Assembly (NCBI GenBank): GCA_005281725.1
Contig: SSBO01000003.1
Span: forward strand, 3,461,824-3,525,823
DNA: 64,000 nt
Origin: Wuchereria bancrofti
Taxonomy: Eukaryota; Nematoda; Chromadorea; Rhabditida; Onchocercidae
Direction of reading: 5' to 3'
The notes under the pieces were generated by a model. That model was not told the origin of the DNA, did no database searches, and saw only the letters and a list, made by a program, of their open reading frames with translations. Shown here in pieces: positions 1 through 11,000 of this stretch. The position numbers were made by a program, and so were the translations under genes. Positions within the stretch are counted from its first letter, which is position 1. Each line of letters starts with the position of its first letter.

Positions 1-202
1 ACAAATTGAAATTATTTGATTGCTAAGATAATTGTAACATTGATGCAAAGTTCATATCTAACTTACCATTACTATGATATCAAACAGAAAGAAACAAATT
101 ACATCCATTAAACTAAATAATTGTTATTGAAATTCTATAACTCTAATTATCAAATCTATCGGATTCATGCTTCATATTGGATGAAAATTTATAATTTAAA
201 AC

Positions 203-1369
203 CTCATAAATAAAGAGAGAAATGAAAAATTCGAAACTTGAATTATTAATAGCAACAAAGCTATTCTGCTTGATTATTTCATCAAATTTATCCAATGATT
301 GCTGTAAATTATATGAAATTTATAACAAGCTGAATTTCAAACTTTATATATAATTCACAAAAAAGAAAAAAAAATTAGAATTTCAGTTTAACAAATGATA
401 CAATATTTAAAATAAACCTTTACGACATATTTTGCCTTATCTTTTTCCAAATTACATACAGCAACATTAATAGCAAATGGCGCACTTTCCGGTTTTGATG
501 CTAATATGCGCAGTTGTTCGATTATTGCTTTACGCATATCCCACATTTCAAGGGCATTTGCTGCTGCTAATGCATTGATAATCTTTTAAAAAAGAAATTT
601 AATATTAAATATATTGAAATTAAAATTTAACACTTAATATTTCAGTGAAATTCAAAAATTTAAGTGCAAAATTTCATTTTTTTAAAAAAAAAGAGAAAAA
701 ACTTTACTCGATTTAGTGGTATTTCAGCATAACCACCCACAAATGAAATTGCAATTGCTAATCCGATTGCATCGAAGCATGGTTGTTTTTGCTTTAATTC
801 GTCAAGTACAATTATTTTTTTCTTCTCTAAAACATTTTTAAAAAAGAAAAAAAAATTGAGCACAATAAAATTTTATGAAATTTTTAAAAATTTGGTTGTA
901 ATTTAGGAAAAAAAAAATGAAAAGCTTTAACAATTACATCAATAATAACTCATTGATGATAATAATATTCTCTATTGAATTTTGTTTGAGCAAGAATGCA
1001 AGAAGAAAAACTTTGATTTTAATATTTAAAATTTTTTGAAATAAAACTTATTTTAATCCATCAATTACATATTTCGTAATTTATTTACTTCATTGCATTT
1101 AAAACTTTTATAAGAATGATAAAAGCAAATTTAAGAATTATGCAAATTAGATAATCTTTATTTTAAACTTCCAAAAATTTAAATTCAAGACCATAAGCTT
1201 TCTTTATAGTTTAATAGTTAATTTAAATTGATTTATCAAAAATGGAAAAAATTGAAGTACCGCCACTAATTAACATTCGTTTGAAAAAATTGGACGTTGC
1301 AATCATTTGTTCTTCATTAATTACAAATTCAGTGTTATCTAATTTCAAATTTCGTTTACTGCATTCCAT
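203..1369 (-). CDS. Unrecognised protein, 5' part of gene; continues beyond the left edge
   Basis: Four exons join in phase on the minus strand: 1369-1261, 826-708, 582-418 and 301-203. They give 164 codons so far, with a consensus donor (GAG|GTTTTA) at 202, so more exons should lie left of base 1. The start ATG at 1369 follows a TTTTTTAG acceptor at 1386-1385 by 15 bases, which looks like a trans-splice site. The product is soluble and mostly helical, with alternating Ala/Leu-rich and charged stretches (for example NALAAANALEMWDMRKAI, then NVAVCNLEKDKAKYVVK). I see no signal peptide or membrane segment. The helical repeats could be an armadillo/HEAT-like or other adaptor fold, but I do not recognise the family and propose no function. 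The agreement of phase over four exons is the main evidence that it is real. Confidence 0.6.
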
Positions 1370-2488
1370 AGTTAGCTTAATTTGCTAAAAAATAAAAAGA
1401 AAATGATAATATTTGCTGAGTTTTTTTTTTTTTTGTCTAATTTTCCAATAAATATTCTCGTAAGTATTAAAATTTTAAATGAGAAGTAGAAATATAGTTA
1501 TTTCTGAGAAATTTTTCAAAACATTTAAGATAATTTTTTCTTTCCATATTTTTTCATAGATTGATTTTTGGATTAGTTAGGAAAATATGACAAATCCATT
1601 AAAAACCTTCGGATTTCTAATGATAACGCAACAACTACGACATTTGCCGTTGTTTGATGATGCCATATGATTCGATTTTGCAATTAGCACTTAGCAAATG
1701 AATGAACCAAATGACCAATTTCAACTTGATTTGTTTCTTAAATGAAATTAATTTAAAATATTTAAATTTGATGCTATGAGGTGAAAATTTGCATAGCGCG
1801 TCAAATTTGTGAATTAAACTGTTTGCTCAAAGTGTTATTTTTTTTTTGTTTACTGTTGTCTGTTTGCAGTGTCGTTAAGCGGTGTTTATGGATAATACAT
1901 TTGGGATTTTTCTTTCCTTTCCTTTTGTAGCATTCTAAGAGTTCCAAAAGATCATTAGAAAGTAGCTTCATTCTTCTTGGTTAAATATTCTGTCAAAAAT
2001 TTTTTATTTTTCATTAAATTTATGCAACAATAACGAATTTAACTATAATGAATCATAGTTGTTTTGATGAATCATCTTCTTCTTTTTCCTTTGTTTTTTA
2101 ACTTTCAATGGCTGAAAATTTGAAATTGTTGTACTCTCGAAATTCGTATACTAAGTTGGTCGTATTTGTTGGAAATCTTTTCTTCCTGTTTTCTTTTTTT
2201 TTATACAGCTTGTGAATATTTTTGAGAATTTCCGTAATGGATATCTTTCAGGAAGTCATATACAATAAAGATATGATGCATTAAATGGTCGAAAGGTTTA
2301 GCCTGTTCAATACTCATCAGGAATAACACTTTACCCGAGTATGGGTAAATCATATGTAGCGGTTTAGTGGTTAGCAATGTGTGTGTGTGTGTGTATGTGT
2401 GTCAGATAAACCATTTAAAAACTCTGCTAGTGCCAAAAAAATGCTCTGCACGGGATGAAATCACTTTGTATGTTTTTTATAGTTTTTC

Positions 2489-2490
2489 AG
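2489..2490 (+). promoter_or_regulatory. Predicted trans-splice acceptor of CHMP2A
   Basis: A TTTTTCAG acceptor lies 35 bases before the ATG at 2526 with no matching upstream donor. An in-frame ATG at 2367 lies upstream of this site, next to a GT repeat, and would be removed with the outron. This supports 2526 as the start. Confidence 0.5.
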
Positions 2491-2525
2491 CTTTAAAATT
2501 CAAATTAAGCAATTCGGGTAACAAA

Positions 2526-4283
2526 ATGGATTTTCTGTTTGGCCGGAAGAAGACACCCGCCGAAATGTTACGACAAAATCAGAGAGCGTTGAATAAGGCA
2601 ATGCGTGAATTGGACCGAGAACGATCACGTCTTGAAATGCAGGAGAAGAAGATTATTGCTGATATTAAGAAAATGGCCAAAATGAATCAAATGGTAGAAA
2701 ATACGTTTAAATATGTTTGTGTCATATGTTTCCATTATTTGCCAATTATTAAGGGACTTCAAAGTTTTTGAAGTTCAAAATTATCCAACAACATACATTA
2801 AATGATTTGGGTAATGAGCATAGAATAGTTTTTTGAGTATTATTTTAGTAGAGAATGCTTTGTTGATTTCTGCAACTTCGAATAGCTCCATGTTACCAAA
2901 AGGAAAATGTGAAGAATTATTGTAAAAGTAGAAAATAAAATTTTCAGCATTTGCAAGAAATTTTATGTATTTTTCAGGATTCAGTAAAAGTTATGGCAAA
3001 AGATCTTGTCCGAACTCGCCGACATGTCAAAAAATTCATTATGATGAAAGCTAACATACAAGCAGTCTCATTAAGAGTATTTCTTTTTTCTTTTTTCTAA
3101 TGATTGTTTTTGTTCTAATTACTCAGAGCTGTGGATACAAGATAAAAGTTATTCGAATCTTTGCGCGACTCAAAGTTTTTTGTTTTCAAAGACTTAAATA
3201 AAGTGAAGTATAGCATGTCATACAAAATTACTTTTGCTCAAATAGTAATCAGCATGAAATTGATTGTGATTGTTTCAAAAGTTCGATATTTTTAAATTCC
3301 AAGGGCTATGTCATTTCATTCTATTTGATGCTCCTTTACATGTCCTAAATGAATTTTATCGATTGTTATTAGACGTGAATGATTTGCAGGTGCAAACTCT
3401 AAAAAGTCAAGATGCAATGGCACAAGCAATGAAAGGGGTAACGCGTGCAATGCAAAACATGAGTCGGCAGCTAAATTTGCCTCAGATCCAGAAAATAATG
3501 ATGGAATTTGAAAGGCAGTCAGAAATTATGGATATGAAAGAGGAAATGATGGGTGAAGCAGTAGATGATGCCATTGCAGATGAGGGTGATGAAGAAGAAA
3601 CAGAAGCAATTGTTGCTCAGGTATAAGTTTTGTAATTTTTCTTAAATTTTCATCGTTTTGGTCAGTATATGAATTTGATTTTCTTTTTTTTTGAACTTTA
3701 ATTGCATAGGCTTAGGATAGAAGTTTTTTTGTGTTAATTTGAATATAGGTTCTGTTTTCTGGGATTACTGCAGGTACTATTTTACTTGTATATTTGAGTG
3801 GAATGTTTATTTGAACTGCTCCTTTGAATGTTTATTACTGAATCATCTCATAAGACTGGCTTAATGTTTCATCAAATTTTCTCTCCAATGAGAATATATA
3901 GTAAATCGACAACTTTTGATAATTTCTAGTTTCACCACTGAAGAATATCATTAACTACTGTACTGATGATTAGTTTTATTGCTTTGCTATCAAAGAAAAG
4001 GCGTTCATGTCATATGGCATAAATCAATTAGTCTCATGGCTACATACAGCATGCTGTGTTATAGATGATGAAATAATTTTCAGAAGATTTAAGATAGCAC
4101 CCGAACATCATTTATTTGCAGGTGTTAGATGAATTAGGAATCCAGATGAATGAGGAACTGTCGGCGATACCAGCAGCACAGGGTTCATTAAAGCCGGCAG
4201 ACCAAAACCGACAGCCGCAGCCAGCATTATCGGATGCAGATGCTGATCTACAGGCTAGGTTGGAAAATCTACGTCGGGAATAA
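2526..4283 (+). CDS. CHMP2A: Charged multivesicular body protein 2A (ESCRT-III subunit)
   Basis: Exons 2526-2693, 2978-3076, 3390-3620 and 4122-4283 give 219 residues, close to the roughly 222 of the animal protein. The N-terminus MDFLFGRKKTPAEMLRQNQR is the family signature: a membrane-inserting start followed by the basic helix 1 of the ESCRT-III core. Long charged helices follow (about residues 12-55 and 57-130), then an acidic linker near 150-160. The C-terminus (about 205-217, D-x-D-LQARLENLRR) is a textbook MIM1 motif that binds the MIT domain of the VPS4 ATPase. The family polymerises on endosomal membranes with CHMP3/VPS24 and recruits VPS4 for vesicle budding, cytokinesis and membrane repair. 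In C. elegans the counterpart is VPS-2. All introns are in phase with GT/AG ends. It converges with ALKBH7 on its 3' side. Nothing appears broken. Confidence 0.95.
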
Positions 4284-4787
4284 ATCAAATTAAAGTTCTG
4301 AAACTTCATGTTGTTTCCTCAGTACCAGATTTTTATGAAATTTATTGTAGAATTTTTCTCTTTTTTAAAACTATTCCAAATTCGGATTATAATTTTGCCC
4401 TTAATTTCCTTATTTTTATATCTTCCTGCATTTTTATATCTTCTGTAAACTGCCTATAAGAGCGAAGAACTGTGACATATCCATGTTAAAAAATAATAAT
4501 TCATTTAATGTCGTGCAAATCCCTTTTTTCCGAAGTGTTAGCTGCGTTTATGTGATATAGATTGAGAATCCAAACAGTAAAGTAAGGACTATTTTGATTG
4601 CAATTCGCAAGTCTTTTTTTGATGCATTGGGGTGGGGTCCAAAGTTCAGGAACAAAAGAAAAAAAAGATCAAGAAATCAAAAAAAATCTGAGGTGGGGAC
4701 AAAGCATTAATTCCAACTGCGAAACCGAAATGGTTCTCCAGTGCGAGGTTTTATTTGAAAATCTCTTTTCTTTTCATAAAAATTTTT

Positions 4788-4793
4788 AATAAA
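4788..4793 (+). terminator. Candidate poly(A) signal after CHMP2A
   Basis: AATAAA about 505 bases after the CHMP2A stop and before the convergent ALKBH7 gene. An AATAAA is frequent in such AT-rich DNA, so this is only a plausible choice. Confidence 0.35.
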
Positions 4794-5423
4794 TGACTTT
4801 TTAAATCTTGGAAAATAAGTTCTTACTTTGTGCTGTCGTTGATTTGTTGTATTATACATTTTTCTTTTTTTTATTTTAATATGCTTGCATCAAATGATAA
4901 TCATTGAAGTATTGTAACTTTTGTGGGTGCTTTAACGCTGAAAAAAAAGTCGATACATCTTTGAATTATGTACTCTTCAGAAAATAGTATTATAACATAA
5001 CGTCACCGGAAGTAACCATTAGTTCATTGAAGCTTCTCAAACGTATGGTAGGTTTTCCCATGACAATAATTATTGTTAAACTTTCAGTCTTTTTTATCAT
5101 TATCGAAAACAATAAACTGTATGTAGGAGATTTCTCAAAAAAGTAACGTTTAATTTTTCTTTGGTCAGTAATTACATATCCTAATACGTCCTAACAAACA
5201 TTTTTCTGAATGAACAATATATATATTGTTGGGGTAGGCTAGAATTATTTTTGCTTGAAAATACAGCATTTAATTTCAGCAACGCGGATGATTTTACATC
5301 ATGCACAACTGCTGCATCATTCATGATGATTCTTATTGTGAAAGAAAATACTTGAGGTTTTGATCCCCAGATTTTCCTAGAAAAAAAAAATTGCCTAAAA
5401 GCAGTTTAGCATAGTGATAACAA

Positions 5424-7235
5424 CTAAATTGGTTCGGTATCACTTCGTTGCAGTAACTCCCTTTTTCCTATAATATTGCTGGCAGCGTCCGATTCATTTT
5501 GCTGTACATTGCGTGGCAAATCACGGCACACTATTGATATGCGACGACTTCGTGGAATCGGCTTCTCCATGAAATACGATTCCGCTTTTCCAAGCACTTC
5601 ATGATAAAATTCATAACGACTAAATTCCCTGAAATTTTTATCCAGTAGAGCACACAAATTATTACAATAATTCGTAACAGTGATTGAAATTTTAATTGTT
5701 AAAAAAAATACTCTTGTATTGCATTCTCAGATGATTATATATAAGATCATAATACCAAATATTTCATTCAGTTAAATTGGCTTTTCGGCAAGCTAGCAAT
5801 GCTTCAATTACTTCCATTCTCAAAATCTCAATGACTTGTAATTTACTAATAATAAAACTTAAATCTTAACTGGAAAATATTAAAATAACTGGGATATAAA
5901 ACGATGAATTAAAAAAGGAAAACATTACGCCATTCTGTAAAGGCATCGCTGTTGCAAGAATAAATCAACAATGAGTTCATCTTTTCGATCCTTATGTCGT
6001 AAACGCATTACAGCATCTGATAACAAGGAAAGACCGGTGATAACACCACCACAATACTGGAGAAAAAAATCAAGATATATAAAATACGACCCGAAAAGTG
6101 TAAACATTTTTAGTCATTTAGTAATCTTTTAATCACTACGTTTAGCAAATAAGATTAGGTAATTTCCTACGCCAAAAAAGAAAAAAAAAAGATTTACTTA
6201 CATTGGAAATGCATTTGCAGTTTGGTTTATTGTCATATATTTTGGTAATAATAAAAATAAATTTGAAAGAAAAGAAGGAATACATACCCTGACACTATCA
6301 ATGTGCGGTTTAATAACACCATCTTCGTGTAGATCAAGGATATGTACAAATAAATGTTGTTTATCTTCTTTTTTAAATGAGTGTTTTCGAATTCGATCAA
6401 GAATAGCTTCATTTTCTTTTCGCCACTTTAGCTGCTCTCGTTCACGGTATAAATGAATAGCCTAAATTTTTGAAATTAAATTTAAGCATAACAATGACCT
6501 CATAATGCTTCATTTAGTAAGTTCAAAGTTTTGGGCACTAAAATATTATAAAAGATTAATAAGTTTTAGCATGGAGCAAAACATAGATAATTTGCTAACA
6601 GTTATGTGTGACATGAAAGAAACGTATGCATAAATTAATCCAAATTGCTAACAGTTATGTGTGACGTGAAAGAAACGTATTGCATAAGTTAATTCAAATT
6701 TTATTGTTCGTAAACAAAACTTATACATTATAGTACTCATAGTATTCATTAGTAATTTCACTAACTTTTGATAACAGCTCTTTCAATTTCTAAAAAATTC
6801 AAAACTGCTGACAAAAAAATTTTTAAATAAACGAAAAATAGACGATGTTACAAGTCAGGATTACACTTTAATTTAAATTAAAAATAAAGTTGTAAATTGT
6901 ATAATTATCATTTGAATAATCTAAAATTAAAAAAAAAACAAATCAAGCTACAAGTTAACTGTAAATTAAATCTAAAAAATAGGAAATAGTTTGAAATTTA
7001 AAAATGAAAAAAAAAAAAAACAGATTACATCGTCCCAATGTGATTTTTCATAACGCATTCGCTTCATATGTGGATTAATTTCATCCAAAAGTGATATTTC
7101 TTCATCTTTTGTAATAAAATTAGGAATAACTGTGCAGCATTGCAGCAATACATTCTTCATCTCTTTTGACCATAATGTATGATTATGGAAATGAATCAAA
7201 TTGGCTGCCGAATGTCGAAAAATGGATAATTGCAT
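5424..7235 (-). CDS. ALKBH7: Alpha-ketoglutarate-dependent dioxygenase AlkB homologue 7, mitochondrial
   Basis: Exons 7235-7029, 6461-6288, 6056-5929 and 5628-5424 encode 237 residues (human protein about 221). The reading resembles ALKBH7 rather than DNA-repair AlkB proteins: KPHIDSVRYCGG, GLSLLSDAVMRL and PRSRRISIVCRDLP align directly. The Fe(II) ligands H122, D124 and H179 and the 2-oxoglutarate-binding arginines (R199 and R205 by alignment) are present, so the enzyme should be active. The first 20 or so residues (MQLSIFRHSAANL...) are basic/hydrophobic and suit a mitochondrial presequence. In mammals ALKBH7 is a mitochondrial matrix protein involved in programmed necrosis and fatty-acid metabolism. 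It lies about 830 bp downstream of, and in the same direction as, CPT1. The start is chosen by family length; an upstream in-frame ATG at 7304 would add a Phe-rich stretch read from poly-T sequence. Confidence 0.92.
6592..6698. repeat. Imperfect tandem duplication, about 53-bp unit, in ALKBH7 intron 1
   Basis: The sequence starting GCTAACAGTTATGTGTGAC at 6594 recurs at 6647 with an A/G change, followed in both by GTGAAAGAAACGTAT-type sequence and then TGCATAA. The second copy has one extra base. It is a recent local duplication with no coding content. Confidence 0.8.
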
Positions 7236-8065
7236 CCAAAAAAAGAGATTGAGATCCAGAAACTTTTCCAAAAAAAAAGAAAAAAAATCAAAATAAACAT
7301 TCAACGAAAAATATCAAATGATATGTTTTTTGGTGTAATAAGTATGAACTGAAAATGAAAAAAAAAACTCATTGTAACGACCGATTTATACTGAATAAAT
7401 TTAAATTCACAAACTCACAAGTTATATATATATTTTTGTTTGGTTTGACATATGTGAATTTTTTTCTAAATTACAAGTTGTAAAAGGAATTCTGCAATAT
7501 ACGATATATGAAATTCCACCAATTTTATTATGTCTTACTCAACTCGAATGATAGAAATATCTCTTCGCAACACTAAAATGATTATTTGAGTTTATATAAT
7601 AGCTCGATCTCCTCACAACAATAATATTGCAAAATATAAACTTAATTAACTGTAATTATTGTTTATCTAAATTATATATATATATATATATAATCTAAAA
7701 AATATCTAATCTTTCTTTATACCAATATTACACGTATATTAATGATTCACAAAACTTATCCAGTGATACACGTTGTGTTGCAAAATATCTTTAATCTATG
7801 TATATATAAATGAATAACCATGATTATCATCGAATGTTCGGAAAAGATTAGGAATTAGCAAATGTCAATTCATACTGTACAAAATTTTCGATATGATATA
7901 TATATGAGGATATATTAAAGATATCTTAAAAGCTATCTTAAGACAAGAAATAGTTTAAGAAAATCTGTGATTCATTATCATTTTAACTATCACACATATT
8001 CATCAGCAGATCATCAATTCCTGAATGAATGATTGGACGATTCGGGAAATTCTGATGACTTATTA
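7236..8065. other. Spacer between CPT1 and ALKBH7
   Basis: 830 bases with no supported exon on either strand. It contains an AT dinucleotide run at about 7675-7692 and several ATATAT blocks. It should hold the CPT1 3' UTR and the ALKBH7 5' region; no clear trans-splice acceptor is visible close to the ALKBH7 ATG. Confidence 0.5.
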
Positions 8066-11000
8066 TTATCCTTGCAAAAGTAGGCTCATATCTTCAAGAC
8101 TTCTAGCGATATCATCCCGTAATCCTGCCGAACTCTGTAAATCAAATTAAATGTAACACATAAATTGAATGGAGCAATTAAAAATAAGCCATTTTAGTTG
8201 CTCATATTAAAACTAACAGAATTAAAAACCAATAGAGAGCTTTAGAGATAAATGAGTAATAAAAACTATTCCAACAAAAAGTTTACGAAAAAAAATTCAT
8301 TGAAAATCTGATGGTTCTTGAAGAAACTAAAATCATTAGTAGCAAAAGGACTGCAACAAAAATTTCGCAGTATAAAATTCAAGATGAGATTTCTTAGAAG
8401 TTAGCTTAAATACAACTTAATGCAAAATCAAAACTTATACCGTATTATGCGCTGAACGTCTCGATGAAATGTGAAAAGAAATCATATCATCACCAACAAT
8501 AATATATGAAACGCCATAACCATTATCAGCTACTGGTCCAAAACCACCACCAGCAGTGCCAAATTTATGAGGGTCAAGATTAGCATATTTTACTTCTTCT
8601 CCACATTGATTTAATGGTGTTTGACTAGTAGAAAGCAAAAAAGTGGGTGGAAATATTCTTTCCAAGAATGGCGATTTAAGTTTTAGATAGCGCATAACAA
8701 TGTACCTATAAAAAAAGAAATCATTCTTGTTGTTTTTCCTTTTTTTAATGAACGCAAGTTTGACTGTATTAAGTGGAATATGCTGAAATTGAAAAAGATG
8801 AGACCAATTGGTTCACGATTTTAAACTTTCCATCAATAGATGGATTAAATGGAATAAATTCACAATTAACAATATCAACCTATTTATTACACCAATATCG
8901 AGTTTTCCCTGACTTACAGTTGCGCTATTACTGTAAACCATATTGCACTGAATAATTCGATTGATTCGATTAAGGACAGATTAAGGGAAGACAGAAAGGT
9001 TCGTGATCTTTCAAAAAAACATCATGAGTTTTAATTTTAAATTATACTAAAAATTTTTAAATATGTTTAAGTCTTACAGAGCAAAAAGATGTCGATCAAC
9101 CCCTTTACCACACATCGCATCACGGTACATTGTTTGATGATAATTACAAGCAGCATTAAGCAATTTTAATCTCTCCTGATGCTAAAATATAGAAGACACT
9201 TATCCAAACCTTAATACTACTAGAAGAATGTATAACTAAAGAAGTTAGATCATCCGAGTAACAATGTTAACATGGAATTTTGAAAAAAGCCTCTTATTTT
9301 TTATTTGAAAAGTCTTTGTTTTGTCCCGAAATTTAAAAAGAGAAAAATTGAAACAGCAAAATTAAATAGAGAAATTAAAATTACAGTTTGATTTGGATCG
9401 AGCATAGCATGAACAAAGTCACAACTATACGAGGAACATGATCGAACAGTTTCTGTTCGTCCTTCTCGGAATAAACGTGCCGTTGCTGCTTCGTAAGTTA
9501 AAACAAACTTTTTCTGATTCTAAACAAACATTTTACAAGAGGGAGATCAAAAATCTTGAATTTAAAAAAAGGTGAGTCATGTAAAAATGCCGATTCGAGT
9601 TATTTAATACATAAAAAAATCCATATATATATAATTGAAGATAAGTCAGGCTCGATTTGAATGATATTGAAAATAGATTTTGAAGCATAGAATAAAAGAT
9701 CACCAATCTAAAGTCGTCTATATCGACAAATTTTAGTCATAATAAAGAGAAAAAATAATCAAATAAAAGTTCTCAAGTTAATCCCATCAAATAATTTTTA
9801 TTAAGAATTTACACGGTAGAATGCAAGTTGTAAAGCCAACTGAAGAAAGCCATCTGGTGATACGTGTAACTTTTTTATAAGGCCTTTACCATATTTAGTC
9901 CAAACCAATAAAGCCATTTCTACATCATCAATTAAGGCACGTCCTGTTCGAAAACATTTCATTATTGTGGTCTGAAATAAAAAAATTTCAAACGATCCTA
10001 AAAATTTCTTAATCTACTCAGCATATTTGCATGTTGGAGTTGAAAACTCCTTACTTTTCTGGAAAACATGATAAAATAACTCTAACATCCTATCTATTAA
10101 CAGTTTCTGAACGAGATCGACCGGCTTGATCATTCAGTTTTTTTACAAGGCCTTTACCATATTTAGTCCAAACCAATAAAGCCATTTCAACATCATCAAT
10201 TAAGACACGTCCTGTAAGGGGTTTTTTTGATTAGATTGAATTTATCCCATTGTAACAGTCGAAAATAACCATTCTCAGCCAAGGCATTATGTCTGAATTT
10301 ATATAACATAACGAAGAAAGTTTTTGCCAGTAATAGTAAACAATAAACAATAATAATAAAATATGAAAGATATGCCAAAATATGAGGATAAATTACATTT
10401 AATTCAGATGTAATATGCCATCGTAATCGATCGTATTTCGGGATCGATTCCACTTGTCCACGTGTATTTCCATTTTCATCATAATTATATTCACAAACTG
10501 TTTTTATAGCACAAAATTCCATTAAGTGAGCCACCACTGCTGCGTCGCCCCTGAATCATTTCATGGAATTTTACGTGATCGATTTACTGTTCACAACAAA
10601 TTGCAAAATGAAAATCAAAAATATGAAGCAAAATTGATTCGAAACATATCCTATCAAAATATGTGGATAATAATCAAATAGTTACTGAGCAGTCTAATAA
10701 TATTTAAAAATTTAAAAAGCAATTTTTCATAAAAGAATTTGTTTTGTAATTTTTCTCACTAGATAAGCAATTCAGATTACTGTTAACATTAACTTTAATT
10801 ATCAGCAACTTTAACTATTGTAAACTCCTTAATCAATTCAGTGACCTCTTGAAATTACAGCATGATATTAACAAATAGTTTTATTCAGCAGAAAACTTGT
10901 TAATAATGAAACCTTCTTTATTAGGAACTTTCCGAAAACGGATCTTCAGTCTAAATTTGCTAAAAAAAAATAATTAATCGTATTCTGCTCCTTATCTACA

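Noticed and set aside
2367..2525. N-terminal extension of CHMP2A from the ATG at 2367.
   Set aside because: It translates a GT microsatellite, lies before a strong acceptor at 2490, and the family begins at MDFLFGRKK.
10196..10396. Frame of CPT1 exon 10 stays open for about 67 codons into the intron (hydrophobic translation).
   Set aside because: Alignment to CPT1 requires exon 10 to join 9971; the GTAATT donor at 10396 gives perfect phase, and the intron translation matches nothing in the family.
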